A DNA stretch of 32,905 nt from CAZXBB01 sp964638815 (lineage in GTDB: Bacteria; Planctomycetota; Phycisphaerae; Phycisphaerales; SM1A02). The notes beneath the pieces are model-generated. The model had not been told where the DNA came from and made no database searches. It saw nothing but the letters and a program-made list of their open reading frames with translations. Below, in pieces: positions 1-7,767 of this stretch. How positions within the stretch are numbered: the first letter of the stretch is position 1; every line of letters starts with the position of its first letter. The stretch is taken from the NCBI GenBank assembly GCA_964638815.1, contig CAZXBB010000012.1, positions 1 through 32,905 on the forward strand, read 5' to 3'. The translations under genes and the position numbers were made by a program.

Positions 1-23
1 GAAGGGCGCGGTGGAGGCCCGCC

Positions 24-95
24 GTGTCCGTGTCCGCGGCCGTGTCCGTGTCCGGGAACGTGTCCGGGGACGTGTCCGGGGCCGTGTCCGGGGAC
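24..95. repeat. 12-bp tandem repeat array upstream of fliR
   Basis: GTGTCC-based units repeat through this stretch. The last four units (from 48) are 12 bp each: GTGTCCGGGAAC, then GTGTCCGGGGAC or GTGTCCGGGGCC. The array lies in the 147 bases before fliR. All three + frames stay open through it. One of them ends in a TGA at 149-151 that overlaps the fliR ATG by ATGA, which could be the tail of an upstream operon gene. The encoded residues do not look like FliQ, so I do not call a gene here. Confidence 0.75.
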
Positions 96-147
96 GCGCC
101 GCAGCGGGACCTTCCTGCCTTCCTTTCCCTTCGTGCCTTCCTCGCAC

Positions 148-930
148 ATGACCGAGCTGTACGCTCACATCCCGCCGGCCCTGCTCGTCATCTTCCGCGT
201 GACCGGCCTGACCGTCTTCGGGCCGCTCCTCGGGTCGCCCGCGATCCCGGTCCGGGTGAAGGTCGGCCTCGCGTTCCTGATCGGGGGGGCGGTGTACCCG
301 CAGATCGCGGCCGAGCACTTCGCGGGCACGACGCTCGAGCTGACTCTCTGGTCGCTCGGCCCCCTCGTCGCGGCGGAGCTGCTGATCGGGCTCGTCATCG
401 GGTTCATCGCCGCGCTGCCGATGGTCGCGGTGCAGACCGGGGGGCTCGTCATGGGTCAGCAGATGGGGCTCGGCTTCGCACGGTTCTACAACCCCGGGAT
501 CGACGACGAGGCCGACGTCCTCGGGCAGATCCTCTTCTTCATGACCCTCGCGGCGTTCCTCGCGGTCGGCGGTCACGTGTCGATGGTCCGGGGCGTGCTC
601 GACACGTTCGCGTACGTGCCGCTCGGCGGCTTCGTCATCGATCTCGACACGCTGTCGCTCGTGCTGGGCCTGCTGATCTCGGCGTTCGAGCTGGCGCTGC
701 GCATCGCGGCGCCGCTCCTCGCCCTGATCTTCCTCCAGACGATCGCGCTCGGTTTCATGGCGAAGACCGTACCGCAGCTCAATATCCTGAGCCTCGGCTT
801 CCTTGTCCGCATCATCGTCGGCATCGGGGTCGTGATGGTCGGCCTCGTGGTGATCAACGATGTGATCGTGGACGACATCGACGAAACGATGAACCGCATG
901 TTCGAATGGATACACGCAAGTGGCGGATGA
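148..930 (+). CDS. fliR: Flagellar biosynthetic protein FliR
   Basis: FliR is an inner-membrane component of the flagellar export gate, forming the core channel with FliP and FliQ. The 260-residue product is almost entirely hydrophobic, with about six membrane segments. It has the family-typical start (PPALLVIFRVTGLTVFGPLL), the central segment QTGGLVMGQQMGLGFARFYNP, and a C-terminal PQLNILSLGFLVRI segment. Length matches the family's usual 250-260 residues. I start at ATG 148; a GTG at 133 would add five residues (MPSSH) and has no better ribosome site. The gene overlaps flhB by 11 bases and opens the flagellar block. Identification is secure; only the exact start is uncertain. Confidence 0.93.
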   Translation: MTELYAHIPPALLVIFRVTGLTVFGPLLGSPAIPVRVKVGLAFLIGGAVYPQIAAEHFAGTTLELTLWSLGPLVAAELLIGLVIGFIAALPMVAVQTGGLVMGQQMGLGFARFYNPGIDDEADVLGQILFFMTLAAFLAVGGHVSMVRGVLDTFAYVPLGGFVIDLDTLSLVLGLLISAFELALRIAAPLLALIFLQTIALGFMAKTVPQLNILSLGFLVRIIVGIGVVMVGLVVINDVIVDDIDETMNRMFEWIHASGG

Positions 931-1987
931 CCTGGGCGAGAAGACCGAGGAGGCGACACCGAAGCGCCGCCAGGACTCGCGCGAGGAAGGCCAGGTGGCG
1001 AAGAGCCAGGACCTGTCCGGCGCGATCCTGCTGGTCATCAGCACGCTGACGGTCGCCGTCGCCGCGCTCTGGATGTTCGGCGAAGCGCGCGTCGTCGTCG
1101 CCAACGTGCTGGACGACAGCGCGGCCGACCCGCTCGACCCGGAAGGCGCCGGCGAGGTGGTGCGGTACATCGGCCTCGCGGCGGCCCGCATCGCGGCGCC
1201 GGTCCTGCTCATCGCCTGGGCGGCCTCGTTTCTCGGCCAGTTCGGCCAGATCGGCTGGCTCTTCGCCCCAAAGGCGGTGCAGCCGAAGCTCAGCAAGCTC
1301 AACCCGCTGGCCGGCTTCAAACGCATCTTCGGCCTCAACGGCCTGGTGAAGGCGAGCCTCGACTCGCTCAAGGTGCTCATCGTCGTCGTGATCACCGTGC
1401 TGACGACGCAGCAGTACGCCGATCAGATTCTCGTGCTGCCCTACCTGTCGGTGATGCAGTGCCTGGCCTCGTGCGGGTCGATCATGTTCGACCTGGCGCT
1501 GCGCATCCTCGCGGTCCTGTTGGTGCTCGGCGTCATTGACCTCGCGTACCAGCGCTGGCGGATGTCGCGGGACCTGCGCATGACAAAGCAGCAGGTCAAG
1601 GACGAGATGAAGCAGACCGAGGGCGATCCCGAGGTGAAGCGACGACGCGCCCGCATGCAGCACCAGATCGCGATGCATCGCATCTCGGCGGCGGTCCCGA
1701 GGGCGGACGTGATCGTGACCAACCCGGAGCACATCTCGATCGCCATCAAGTACGACCAGGAGACGATGCATGCGCCCAGGGTGATCGCGAAGGGCGCGGA
1801 CCACATCGCGATTCGCATCCGGCAGATCGCCCTGAAGCACTCGATCCCGATCGTCGAGCGCAAGCCGCTCGCCCGGGCGCTCTACAAGGACGTCGCCGTC
1901 GGGCAGGAGATACCCCCGGACTACTACTCGGCGGTGGCCGAGGTGCTCGCTTACGTGTACCGGCTCGGGGGCAGGATGGCGGGCTGA
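920..1987 (+). CDS. flhB: Flagellar export switch protein FlhB
   Basis: FlhB sits in the inner membrane and switches the flagellar export substrate from rod/hook to filament proteins after self-cleavage in its cytoplasmic domain. The 355-residue product begins with the classic EKTEEATPKRRQDSREEGQVAKSQDL stretch (shown here as separate motifs EKTEEATPKR and EEGQVAKSQDL). Four membrane segments follow between about residues 30 and 215, then a charged linker (MTKQQVKDEMKQTEGDP) and the FlhB_C domain. The cleavage motif, normally NPTH, reads N268-P269-E270-H271. The asparagine-proline bond needed for cleavage is kept, but the threonine is glutamate. The GTG start at 920 lies inside fliR, implying translational coupling. 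Confidence 0.96.
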   Translation: MADDLGEKTEEATPKRRQDSREEGQVAKSQDLSGAILLVISTLTVAVAALWMFGEARVVVANVLDDSAADPLDPEGAGEVVRYIGLAAARIAAPVLLIAWAASFLGQFGQIGWLFAPKAVQPKLSKLNPLAGFKRIFGLNGLVKASLDSLKVLIVVVITVLTTQQYADQILVLPYLSVMQCLASCGSIMFDLALRILAVLLVLGVIDLAYQRWRMSRDLRMTKQQVKDEMKQTEGDPEVKRRRARMQHQIAMHRISAAVPRADVIVTNPEHISIAIKYDQETMHAPRVIAKGADHIAIRIRQIALKHSIPIVERKPLARALYKDVAVGQEIPPDYYSAVAEVLAYVYRLGGRMAG

Positions 1988-2025
1988 CGGGCTCAGGGAC
2001 GTGATTCGAGACTCAGGACTTGGCT

Positions 2026-4176
2026 GTGAAGACCAACATCCCGAAGCCCTTCCTCCTGGTCGCGAAGCACCGCCACCTGCTCGTTCCGGTTTCGTTCATC
2101 ATGCTCATCGTCGTGCTGGTGGTGCCGCTGCCGCCCGCCGTGATGGACATCCTCCTGTCGGCCAACATCTCGCTCGCGTCGGTGGTCATGCTGACGACGA
2201 TCTACATGGGCCGGCCGCTCGAGTTCAGCGTCTTCCCCGCGCTCCTCCTCGCGACGACGCTCTTCCGGCTCGTGCTGAATGTGGCGTCCACGCGGCTCAT
2301 CCTGAGCGCGGACGCGGACAGCGCCGCCGAGGCCGAGGGAGTTGCCGGGGCCGTGATCCAGGCGTTCGGTACGTTCGTGGCCGGCGAGTCCGTGATCGTC
2401 GGCGCGATCATCTTCATCATCCTCGTGGTCGTGCAGTTCGTCGTGATTACGAAGGGCGCGACGCGCATGAGCGAAGTCGCGGCGCGGTTCACCCTCGACG
2501 CGATGCCGGGCAAGCAGATGGCGATCGACGCCGACCTCTCCGCCGGGCTCATCGACGAGGCGCAGGCCCGGGCCCGCCGCGAGGAGATCATGCGCGAGGC
2601 GGACTTCTACGGGGCGATGGACGGTGCGAGCAAGTTCGTACGCGGCGACGCGATCGCGGGCATCATCATTACGCTCGTCAACATCGCGGGCGGCTTCGCG
2701 ATCGGCGCGATCGAGAAGGGCTGGGGCATCGGGGAGTCGCTGGAGGTCTTCACGCGTCTGACGATCGGCGACGGGCTGGTGAGCCAGGTGCCGTCGTTCA
2801 TCATCGCGATCGCAGCCGGCCTCATCGTCGCGCGCACGGGCGGCCAGGAGACCATCGGCGACGAGATTCCCGCGCAGCTCAGCTCGCAGCCGACCGCCCT
2901 GTACCTCATCTCGGGATTCCTGGGGCTGCTCAGCTTCACGCCGCTTCCCACGTTCCCGCTGCTCGCGGCGGGGGCGACCCTGGGTGGTATCGCCTGGTCG
3001 ATGGGCCTCGTGGGACGGCGCACCTCCGCCGCCCGCACGGTGGCGGCCCGCGAGGCCGCCGCCGCCGCCCCTTCCGAGCCGTCGCCGGTCGAGGACCTGC
3101 TCGGCGTGGACACCCTCGAGATCGAGATCGGCTACGGCCTCGTGCAGGTCGTCGACGCCGGTCGCGGCGGCGACCTGCTCGACCGCATCGCGCTGCTGCG
3201 TCGCCAGCTCGCCATCGAGATCGGGCTGGTCGTCCCCCCGATCCGCATCCGCGACAACATGCAGAATGACGCCAACACCTACCGCGTGAAGATGCGCGGC
3301 GCCGTCGTCGGCGAGGGGACGATCTACCCCGACCTCCTGATGGCGATGGACTCCGGGCTCGCGACGGGGCGGATCGACGGCCTCGCGGGAAAGGAGCCGG
3401 CGTTCGGGCTGGATGCCATCTGGATCGATCCCGCGATGAAGCAGCGGGCCGAAACCATGAACTACACCGTCGTGGACGCGACGAGCGTCATCGCCACGCA
3501 CCTGACCGAGCTGGTCAAGGAGCACGCGGCTGAGCTCCTCTCGCGCGAGGAGGTCAACAACCTGCTCGAGCAGCTCCGCAAGTCGGCGTCCAAGCTGGTC
3601 GAGGAGACGATCCCCGGGATCATCAGGCCCGGCGAGCTCCAGAAGGTCCTGCACGGTCTGCTGCGGGAGCGCGTGCCGATCCGCGACCTCGAGACGATCG
3701 TGGAGACCCTCGGCGACTGGGCCCCGCACACGAAGGACGTGGCGGTGCTCACCGAGTACGTCCGGAACGCGTTGCGACGGACGATCTCCGACATGTACGC
3801 CGAGACCGGCGACGACGGGCGACCCCGCCTCTACTGCGTGACGATGGACCCGGCGCTCGAGGACGTCATCAACGGCTACATCGACCGGGGGCCGGGCGGC
3901 ACGACGATGTCCATTCCACCGCGGATCGCCCGCCGCGTCGCGCAGGCGGTGTCCGCCACGGCCGAGCCGCTGGTCAGCGGCGGTCACCAGCTCATCGTGC
4001 TCTCGTCGCCGAGTGTGCGCGCGCAGCTCAAGCAGATCCTCGACAACCATGTTGCGGGCGCGGTCGTGCTGTCGTACAACGAGATCGTGAAGGGTCTGGA
4101 CGTCGAGTCACTCGGTCTGGTACACTTCGAGCACGAGGTTGCGGACCCGGCGACGCCGACGGCCGTCAGCGCTTAG
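2026..4176 (+). CDS. flhA: Flagellar export gate protein FlhA
   Basis: FlhA is the large export-gate protein of the FHIPEP family. It couples proton flow to flagellar protein export and docks chaperone-substrate complexes. The N-terminal half (to about residue 330) has about eight membrane helices, and the conserved core RLVLNVASTRLIL and KGATRMSEVAARFTLDAMPGKQMAID are present. The C-terminal half is the soluble docking domain (YPDLLMAMDSG, GLDAIWIDP, EETIPGIIRPGELQKVL, RDLETIVETLGDWA). Length is about 716 residues, which is usual. GTG 2026 has AGGA seven bases upstream; TTG 2020 would add two residues. The gene follows flhB by 38 bases. Confidence 0.96.
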   Translation: MKTNIPKPFLLVAKHRHLLVPVSFIMLIVVLVVPLPPAVMDILLSANISLASVVMLTTIYMGRPLEFSVFPALLLATTLFRLVLNVASTRLILSADADSAAEAEGVAGAVIQAFGTFVAGESVIVGAIIFIILVVVQFVVITKGATRMSEVAARFTLDAMPGKQMAIDADLSAGLIDEAQARARREEIMREADFYGAMDGASKFVRGDAIAGIIITLVNIAGGFAIGAIEKGWGIGESLEVFTRLTIGDGLVSQVPSFIIAIAAGLIVARTGGQETIGDEIPAQLSSQPTALYLISGFLGLLSFTPLPTFPLLAAGATLGGIAWSMGLVGRRTSAARTVAAREAAAAAPSEPSPVEDLLGVDTLEIEIGYGLVQVVDAGRGGDLLDRIALLRRQLAIEIGLVVPPIRIRDNMQNDANTYRVKMRGAVVGEGTIYPDLLMAMDSGLATGRIDGLAGKEPAFGLDAIWIDPAMKQRAETMNYTVVDATSVIATHLTELVKEHAAELLSREEVNNLLEQLRKSASKLVEETIPGIIRPGELQKVLHGLLRERVPIRDLETIVETLGDWAPHTKDVAVLTEYVRNALRRTISDMYAETGDDGRPRLYCVTMDPALEDVINGYIDRGPGGTTMSIPPRIARRVAQAVSATAEPLVSGGHQLIVLSSPSVRAQLKQILDNHVAGAVVLSYNEIVKGLDVESLGLVHFEHEVADPATPTAVSA

Positions 4177-4207
4177 CGACCAGCCAGGGGCCATGGAGGG
4201 CACCGCG

Positions 4208-5938
4208 GTGAATCTCAGGACGTACCAGGCGTACTCGATGGCGGAAGCACTCGCTGCGGTCAAGCGCGACCTCGGCGCCGACGCGATCATCCTCAATACG
4301 CGAACGTTCCAGCGCGGCGGGCTCCTCGGGCTCGGACGTCGCACGATCATCGAGCTGACGGCGTCGGCGAACACGCCGGCGGACGGGAGCAGGTCGGGAT
4401 CGACACCGGCGGAGCGGACCGCTGCGATCGCTTCGGCCGCTACGCCGGGGCAGCGACGGCTCGCGCGGCGCGCCTACGGGCAGACCGCCCTCGCGACGGA
4501 GCCGGCGCGGGAGTCCGCCGTGGAGGCCGCGCCGACGGAGCGCGACCGCGATCGGACCCGCCGCCTCGCGCAGGCCATGCTCGAGCAGCATCGACGCCGT
4601 GCGAACGGCCCGTATGCCGTTCACGGCCACCCGGAGGACGCGCCGGATCCGATGACCGCCGAAGCCGCTGACGCGGTGACCCCGATGGTGGCCGCGGCCT
4701 CCGGTCCGCCGAAACCGGAGCCGAGGCCGGAGCCAGTACCCGAGATGCTGCCCGTCCCGACGCCGCGGATCGAGCGCGATCCCGCCCGGCGCGTCGCGCG
4801 GCGCTTTCTCCTCAACGCGCCGCCGGACGAGGCGTCGGGCGCCGTCGCGGTGGTGGACGCGCCGTCGCCCGTGGCCGTGGTCGGGTCGGCTGGGTCCTGC
4901 GGTTTTCCGGATCCCGCGGACCCCCGAGGTCACGCAGATCATCGCGACCCGATCCGTCGTCCGGCGCCATTCGGGGTCGCGCGCGAGGCCGGGAACGGGA
5001 ACGGCCGAGGTGTGCCGGATCCGGTCACCGCCGAGGACGCCGCGGTGCGGGCGGAGCTCGGCGCGATCCGCAGGATGGTCGGCGAGGTGCTCCAGCGTCA
5101 GGTTCCGCGCACCGGCGTTCCGACGCCCACGATGCCCGACCGTCTCTTCGACATGTACCTCAAGATGATCGGGCAGGAGGTCTCCGAGGAGCTTGCCGAC
5201 CAGGTCGTCAACGAGGTGCGCGACGAACTCACGGCGATGCAGCTCGAGGACGAGGACGCGGTCCGGGCGGCCGTGCGGCGCCGCCTCGCCGATTTCATAC
5301 CGACCGTCGACGAGGCGATCCCCGAACGCCCCCGGGACGGGCGCCCGCTCACGATCGTGCTCATCGGGCCGACCGGGGTCGGCAAGACGACAACGCTCGC
5401 GAAGCTCGCCGCGACCTTCAAGCTGCGTCACGGCCGACGCGTCGGCCTGATTACGGCCGACACCTACCGCATTGCCGCCGTCGATCAGCTCCGCACGTAC
5501 GCGAACATCATCGGTCTCCCGCTGAACGTCGCGCTCACACCGGGCGAGATGCGGCAGGCGGTTCGCGCGATGCGCGACCAGGACGTCATCCTGATCGACA
5601 CCGCCGGCCGCAGCCAGAACGACGGCGATCGCATCGCGGAGCTTCGGCGTTTTGTCGAGGCCGCGGATCCGCACGAGGTGCACCTCGTGCTGTCGAGCAC
5701 CGCCGGGGAGAAGGTCCTCGTGCGCGAGGCCGAGGCGTTCGGCGCCGTCGGCGTCGACAAGATCGTCCTCACGAAGCTCGACGAGGCGGTCAGCTTCGGC
5801 ATGCTCGTCAACGTCGTGCGCCGGATCGGGAAGAACCTGAGCTTCTTCACGACCGGTCAGGAAGTGCCGGACCAGATCGAGGTCAGCCGTCCAGAGCGGC
5901 TGGCCGAGCTCATTCTCGGGGCCGACGTCCACGCGTGA
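4208..5938 (+). CDS. flhF: Flagellar placement GTPase FlhF
   Basis: FlhF is an SRP-type GTPase that helps set the number and site of flagella. The N-terminus (NLRTYQAYSMAEALAAVKRDLGADAIIL) is the typical FlhF/FtsY-like beginning. A long Pro/Ala/Glu-rich B region runs to about residue 300, then an N domain, then the G domain. The G domain carries P-loop GPTGVGKTTT (387-396), DTYRIAAVDQLRTYA, DTAGR and TKLDEA. The 576-residue length exceeds many FlhF proteins because of the linker. I chose GTG 4208 because GGAGGG lies seven bases upstream; ATG 4193 would overlap that site. The stop overlaps the flhG start by four bases (GTGA). Confidence 0.94.
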   Translation: MNLRTYQAYSMAEALAAVKRDLGADAIILNTRTFQRGGLLGLGRRTIIELTASANTPADGSRSGSTPAERTAAIASAATPGQRRLARRAYGQTALATEPARESAVEAAPTERDRDRTRRLAQAMLEQHRRRANGPYAVHGHPEDAPDPMTAEAADAVTPMVAAASGPPKPEPRPEPVPEMLPVPTPRIERDPARRVARRFLLNAPPDEASGAVAVVDAPSPVAVVGSAGSCGFPDPADPRGHADHRDPIRRPAPFGVAREAGNGNGRGVPDPVTAEDAAVRAELGAIRRMVGEVLQRQVPRTGVPTPTMPDRLFDMYLKMIGQEVSEELADQVVNEVRDELTAMQLEDEDAVRAAVRRRLADFIPTVDEAIPERPRDGRPLTIVLIGPTGVGKTTTLAKLAATFKLRHGRRVGLITADTYRIAAVDQLRTYANIIGLPLNVALTPGEMRQAVRAMRDQDVILIDTAGRSQNDGDRIAELRRFVEAADPHEVHLVLSSTAGEKVLVREAEAFGAVGVDKIVLTKLDEAVSFGMLVNVVRRIGKNLSFFTTGQEVPDQIEVSRPERLAELILGADVHA

Positions 5939-7131
5939 AGGATCACGACGCTCAATCCGACCAGGCCACGCGGCTGCGCCGCCTGATGGAGTCGATCGTG
6001 GCCGGCGACACACCGGTCGCGGGGTCAGGCGACGCGCAATCTTTGCGCTCGCCGGTGGCCGCGTGCGGCGTCCACGTGTGCGAGCCTGATGCCGACATCG
6101 CACCGAGCACGCCGTCGGGGGCCGTCAGCTTTCGACCCCGACCCGTCGCCGCCGGCAGCCCGCCGCCGGCGCCGGTCGCGCACCGGCCGCGCGCGGTGCG
6201 CAGCGCCGCCCCGTCGGAGCGGTTGCTGACGCCGGCCCCGCATCGCGCTCCCGCGCCGCCGCCTCCGACGCACGCGCCCGCGCCGCGTCTTGCCCGCGCG
6301 ATCGCCGTCACGTCGGGCAAGGGGGGCGTCGGCAAGAGCAACATCGCCGTCAATCTCGCGGTGACGCTCGCCGCCTCCGGGCGCAAGGTCTGCCTGCTCG
6401 ACGCCGATTTCGGCCTGGCCAACGTCGACGTGCTGTGCAACATGCGGCCGAAGCTGACACTCCAGCACGTCGTGACCGGACGCTGCCAGCTCGCGGACGC
6501 GATGATGCTCGGGCCCGGCGGGTTCCGCCTGATTCCCGGCGCGTCCGGCGTCGCGGGCATGGCGGACATCGGCGCCCGGCATCGGGCGATCTTGCTCGAT
6601 CAGCTCGGCGCGCTGGAGCGTGTCGCGGACATCATCATCATCGACTGCGCCGCCGGGATCAGCTCGAACGTTCTCGCGTTCGCGGCGGCTGCCCACACGA
6701 CGCTGGTCGCCACGACGCCCGAGCCGCCGGCGATCTCCGATGCCTACGGCATGATCAAGAGCCTCTGGAGGCGGTCGCCCGACGCCCGGATCAAGCTCGT
6801 CGTCAACATGGTGAGCGACGGCGGACAGGCCGCGGAGATCCACCGTCGCATGGACGCCGTGGCGCGATCCTTCCTGAAGCGGTCCGTCGGATTCGCGGGG
6901 GCCATTCCGCTCGACCCGCTGGTGCCGTCGGCCGTGTACCACCGTCTTCCCTTCACGCTCTTCGCGCCGGACGGTCGTGCGACCCGATCGGTGCACGCGA
7001 TCGCGATGCGTCTGCTGGAGGGTGATCGCCATCAGGACGAGACGCGCGGCGGCTTCTTCGCGCGGCTCGCGTCATTCCTCGGCGGCGGCCGTTCCGATAG
7101 GGGTCGCGGGCGGCAGGGGCACAACTCATAG
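5935..7131 (+). CDS. flhG: FlhG/FleN-type MinD-like ATPase
   Basis: FlhG (FleN, YlxH) is a MinD/ParA-family ATPase that partners FlhF to control flagellar number. Residues 9-15 read DQATRLR, matching the DQAxxLR helix known in this family to stimulate the FlhF GTPase. After about 100 Pro/Ala/Arg-rich residues comes the ATPase: deviant Walker A SGKGGVGKSN (127-136, signature lysine K129), LLDADFGLANVDVL, IIIDCAAGISSNVL and TTPEPPAISDAYGMIK. Total length is 398 residues against roughly 290 usual; the excess is the linker. GTG start overlaps flhF by four bases. The tail is Gly/Arg-rich (SFLGGGRSDRGRGRQGHNS). Confidence 0.93.
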   Translation: MKDHDAQSDQATRLRRLMESIVAGDTPVAGSGDAQSLRSPVAACGVHVCEPDADIAPSTPSGAVSFRPRPVAAGSPPPAPVAHRPRAVRSAAPSERLLTPAPHRAPAPPPPTHAPAPRLARAIAVTSGKGGVGKSNIAVNLAVTLAASGRKVCLLDADFGLANVDVLCNMRPKLTLQHVVTGRCQLADAMMLGPGGFRLIPGASGVAGMADIGARHRAILLDQLGALERVADIIIIDCAAGISSNVLAFAAAAHTTLVATTPEPPAISDAYGMIKSLWRRSPDARIKLVVNMVSDGGQAAEIHRRMDAVARSFLKRSVGFAGAIPLDPLVPSAVYHRLPFTLFAPDGRATRSVHAIAMRLLEGDRHQDETRGGFFARLASFLGGGRSDRGRGRQGHNS

Positions 7132-7147
7132 CGGTGGCGCAGATGGA

Positions 7148-7166
7148 GCGGGGCGTGTAACCCCGC
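7148..7166 (+). terminator. Possible hairpin after flhG
   Basis: GCGGGG (7148-7153) and CCCCGC (7161-7166) form a perfect six-pair stem with a seven-base loop, 16 bases after the flhG stop. There is no T-run after it, so it is a weak candidate for transcript end or attenuation. Confidence 0.25.
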
Positions 7167-7256
7167 AACAGTCCGAATCCCTTCACATTGGAGTGCCGCA
7201 AAACGCGTTGATTTCTTGGACTGGGTCCGGCGAACGGGCGATACGTACCGATTGAG

Positions 7257-7317
7257 CCCCGATCGGGCGACGATCGGGCCCCGATCGGGAGTCGCGATTG
7301 CGCCCCGATTGCGCCCC
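7257..7317. repeat. Repeated CCCGATCGGG / GCGCCCCG block
   Basis: The gap between flhG and the next gene (7132-7353) holds no gene. Its right part contains CCCCGATCGGG twice (7257-7267 and 7279-7289), an intervening ACGATCGGG, and a doubled ATTGCGCCCCG (7297-7317). CCCGATCGGG is itself a 10-bp palindrome, so paired protein-binding sites are conceivable, but the short-unit repetition may simply be slippage. Confidence 0.55.
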
Positions 7318-7353
7318 GTATCCGAGCCGGTCCGGCTCCGTCAGAAAGGTGAG

Positions 7354-7665
7354 ATGAAGGGGATTGCGGCGAGCACAATCGCGGGTTGCTTCGCCCTCGC
7401 GGCGTTCGCCGTGGCGATCGTTGCCGGCCTGGCCGCGGGCAATCCTCCGCACTCCGTTCTGTGGCGCGCCATGGTCGCGCTGGTCGTGTGCTACCCCGCC
7501 GGCCTCGCCGTCGGCCTGGTCGCGCAGCACATCGTCGATCAGCACATCGAGGGGCACCGGGCCGCGAATCCCGACACGCCGCCGGGCGACGAATTCGAAG
7601 ACGACGCGATGCCGAACGTGGACGAGCACGGGAACCCGACGGACGAGGAGGTCCTGGTGGTGTAA
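7354..7665 (+). CDS. Small membrane protein with acidic tail, unknown function
   Basis: I do not recognise this 103-residue protein. Two hydrophobic segments (about residues 6-27, STIAGCFALAAFAVAIVAGL, and 36-57, VLWRAMVALVVCYPAGLAVGLV) are followed by a hydrophilic, very acidic tail (PGDEFEDDAMPNVDEHGNPTDEEVLVV). ATG 7354 is preceded by AAAGGTGAG. It lies between flhG and the sigma factor gene in the same direction, so a motility-linked role is possible but not shown. The reading frame could extend upstream to 7216, but that part is repeat-rich and non-protein-like. Confidence 0.65.
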   Translation: MKGIAASTIAGCFALAAFAVAIVAGLAAGNPPHSVLWRAMVALVVCYPAGLAVGLVAQHIVDQHIEGHRAANPDTPPGDEFEDDAMPNVDEHGNPTDEEVLVV

Positions 7666-7672
7666 AGGGCGC

Positions 7673-7700
7673 TTGTGCGCCCCCTGATTCCCGATATATT
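7673..7700 (+). promoter_or_regulatory. Candidate housekeeping promoter of the sigma factor gene
   Basis: TTGTGC (7673-7678) and TATATT (7695-7700) are separated by 16 bases, close to a sigma-70-type promoter, and this is the most AT-rich spot for kilobases. Transcription would start near 7707, leaving a leader of about 60 bases before the ATG at 7768. It begins only eight bases after the preceding stop codon. Confidence 0.45.
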
Positions 7701-7767
7701 GTCTCGACGGTAGCCAGGGATTGGCGCCGAGGCAGGGCCGGTTGGCCCGGGTCAAGGAGACGACCGA

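Noticed and set aside
24..1049. Long + strand frame of 341 codons across the fliR region
   Set aside because: It is low complexity and arginine-rich, the shadow of fliR read in another frame plus the upstream repeats.
1993..4050. Minus-strand 685-codon frame opposite flhA
   Set aside because: The composition is extreme in Arg, Asp and His, as expected for the antisense of a high-GC gene; flhA is certain.
7216..7244. TTGGAC with GATACG as a promoter upstream of the small membrane protein
   Set aside because: Both hexamers match consensus poorly (about three of six each).
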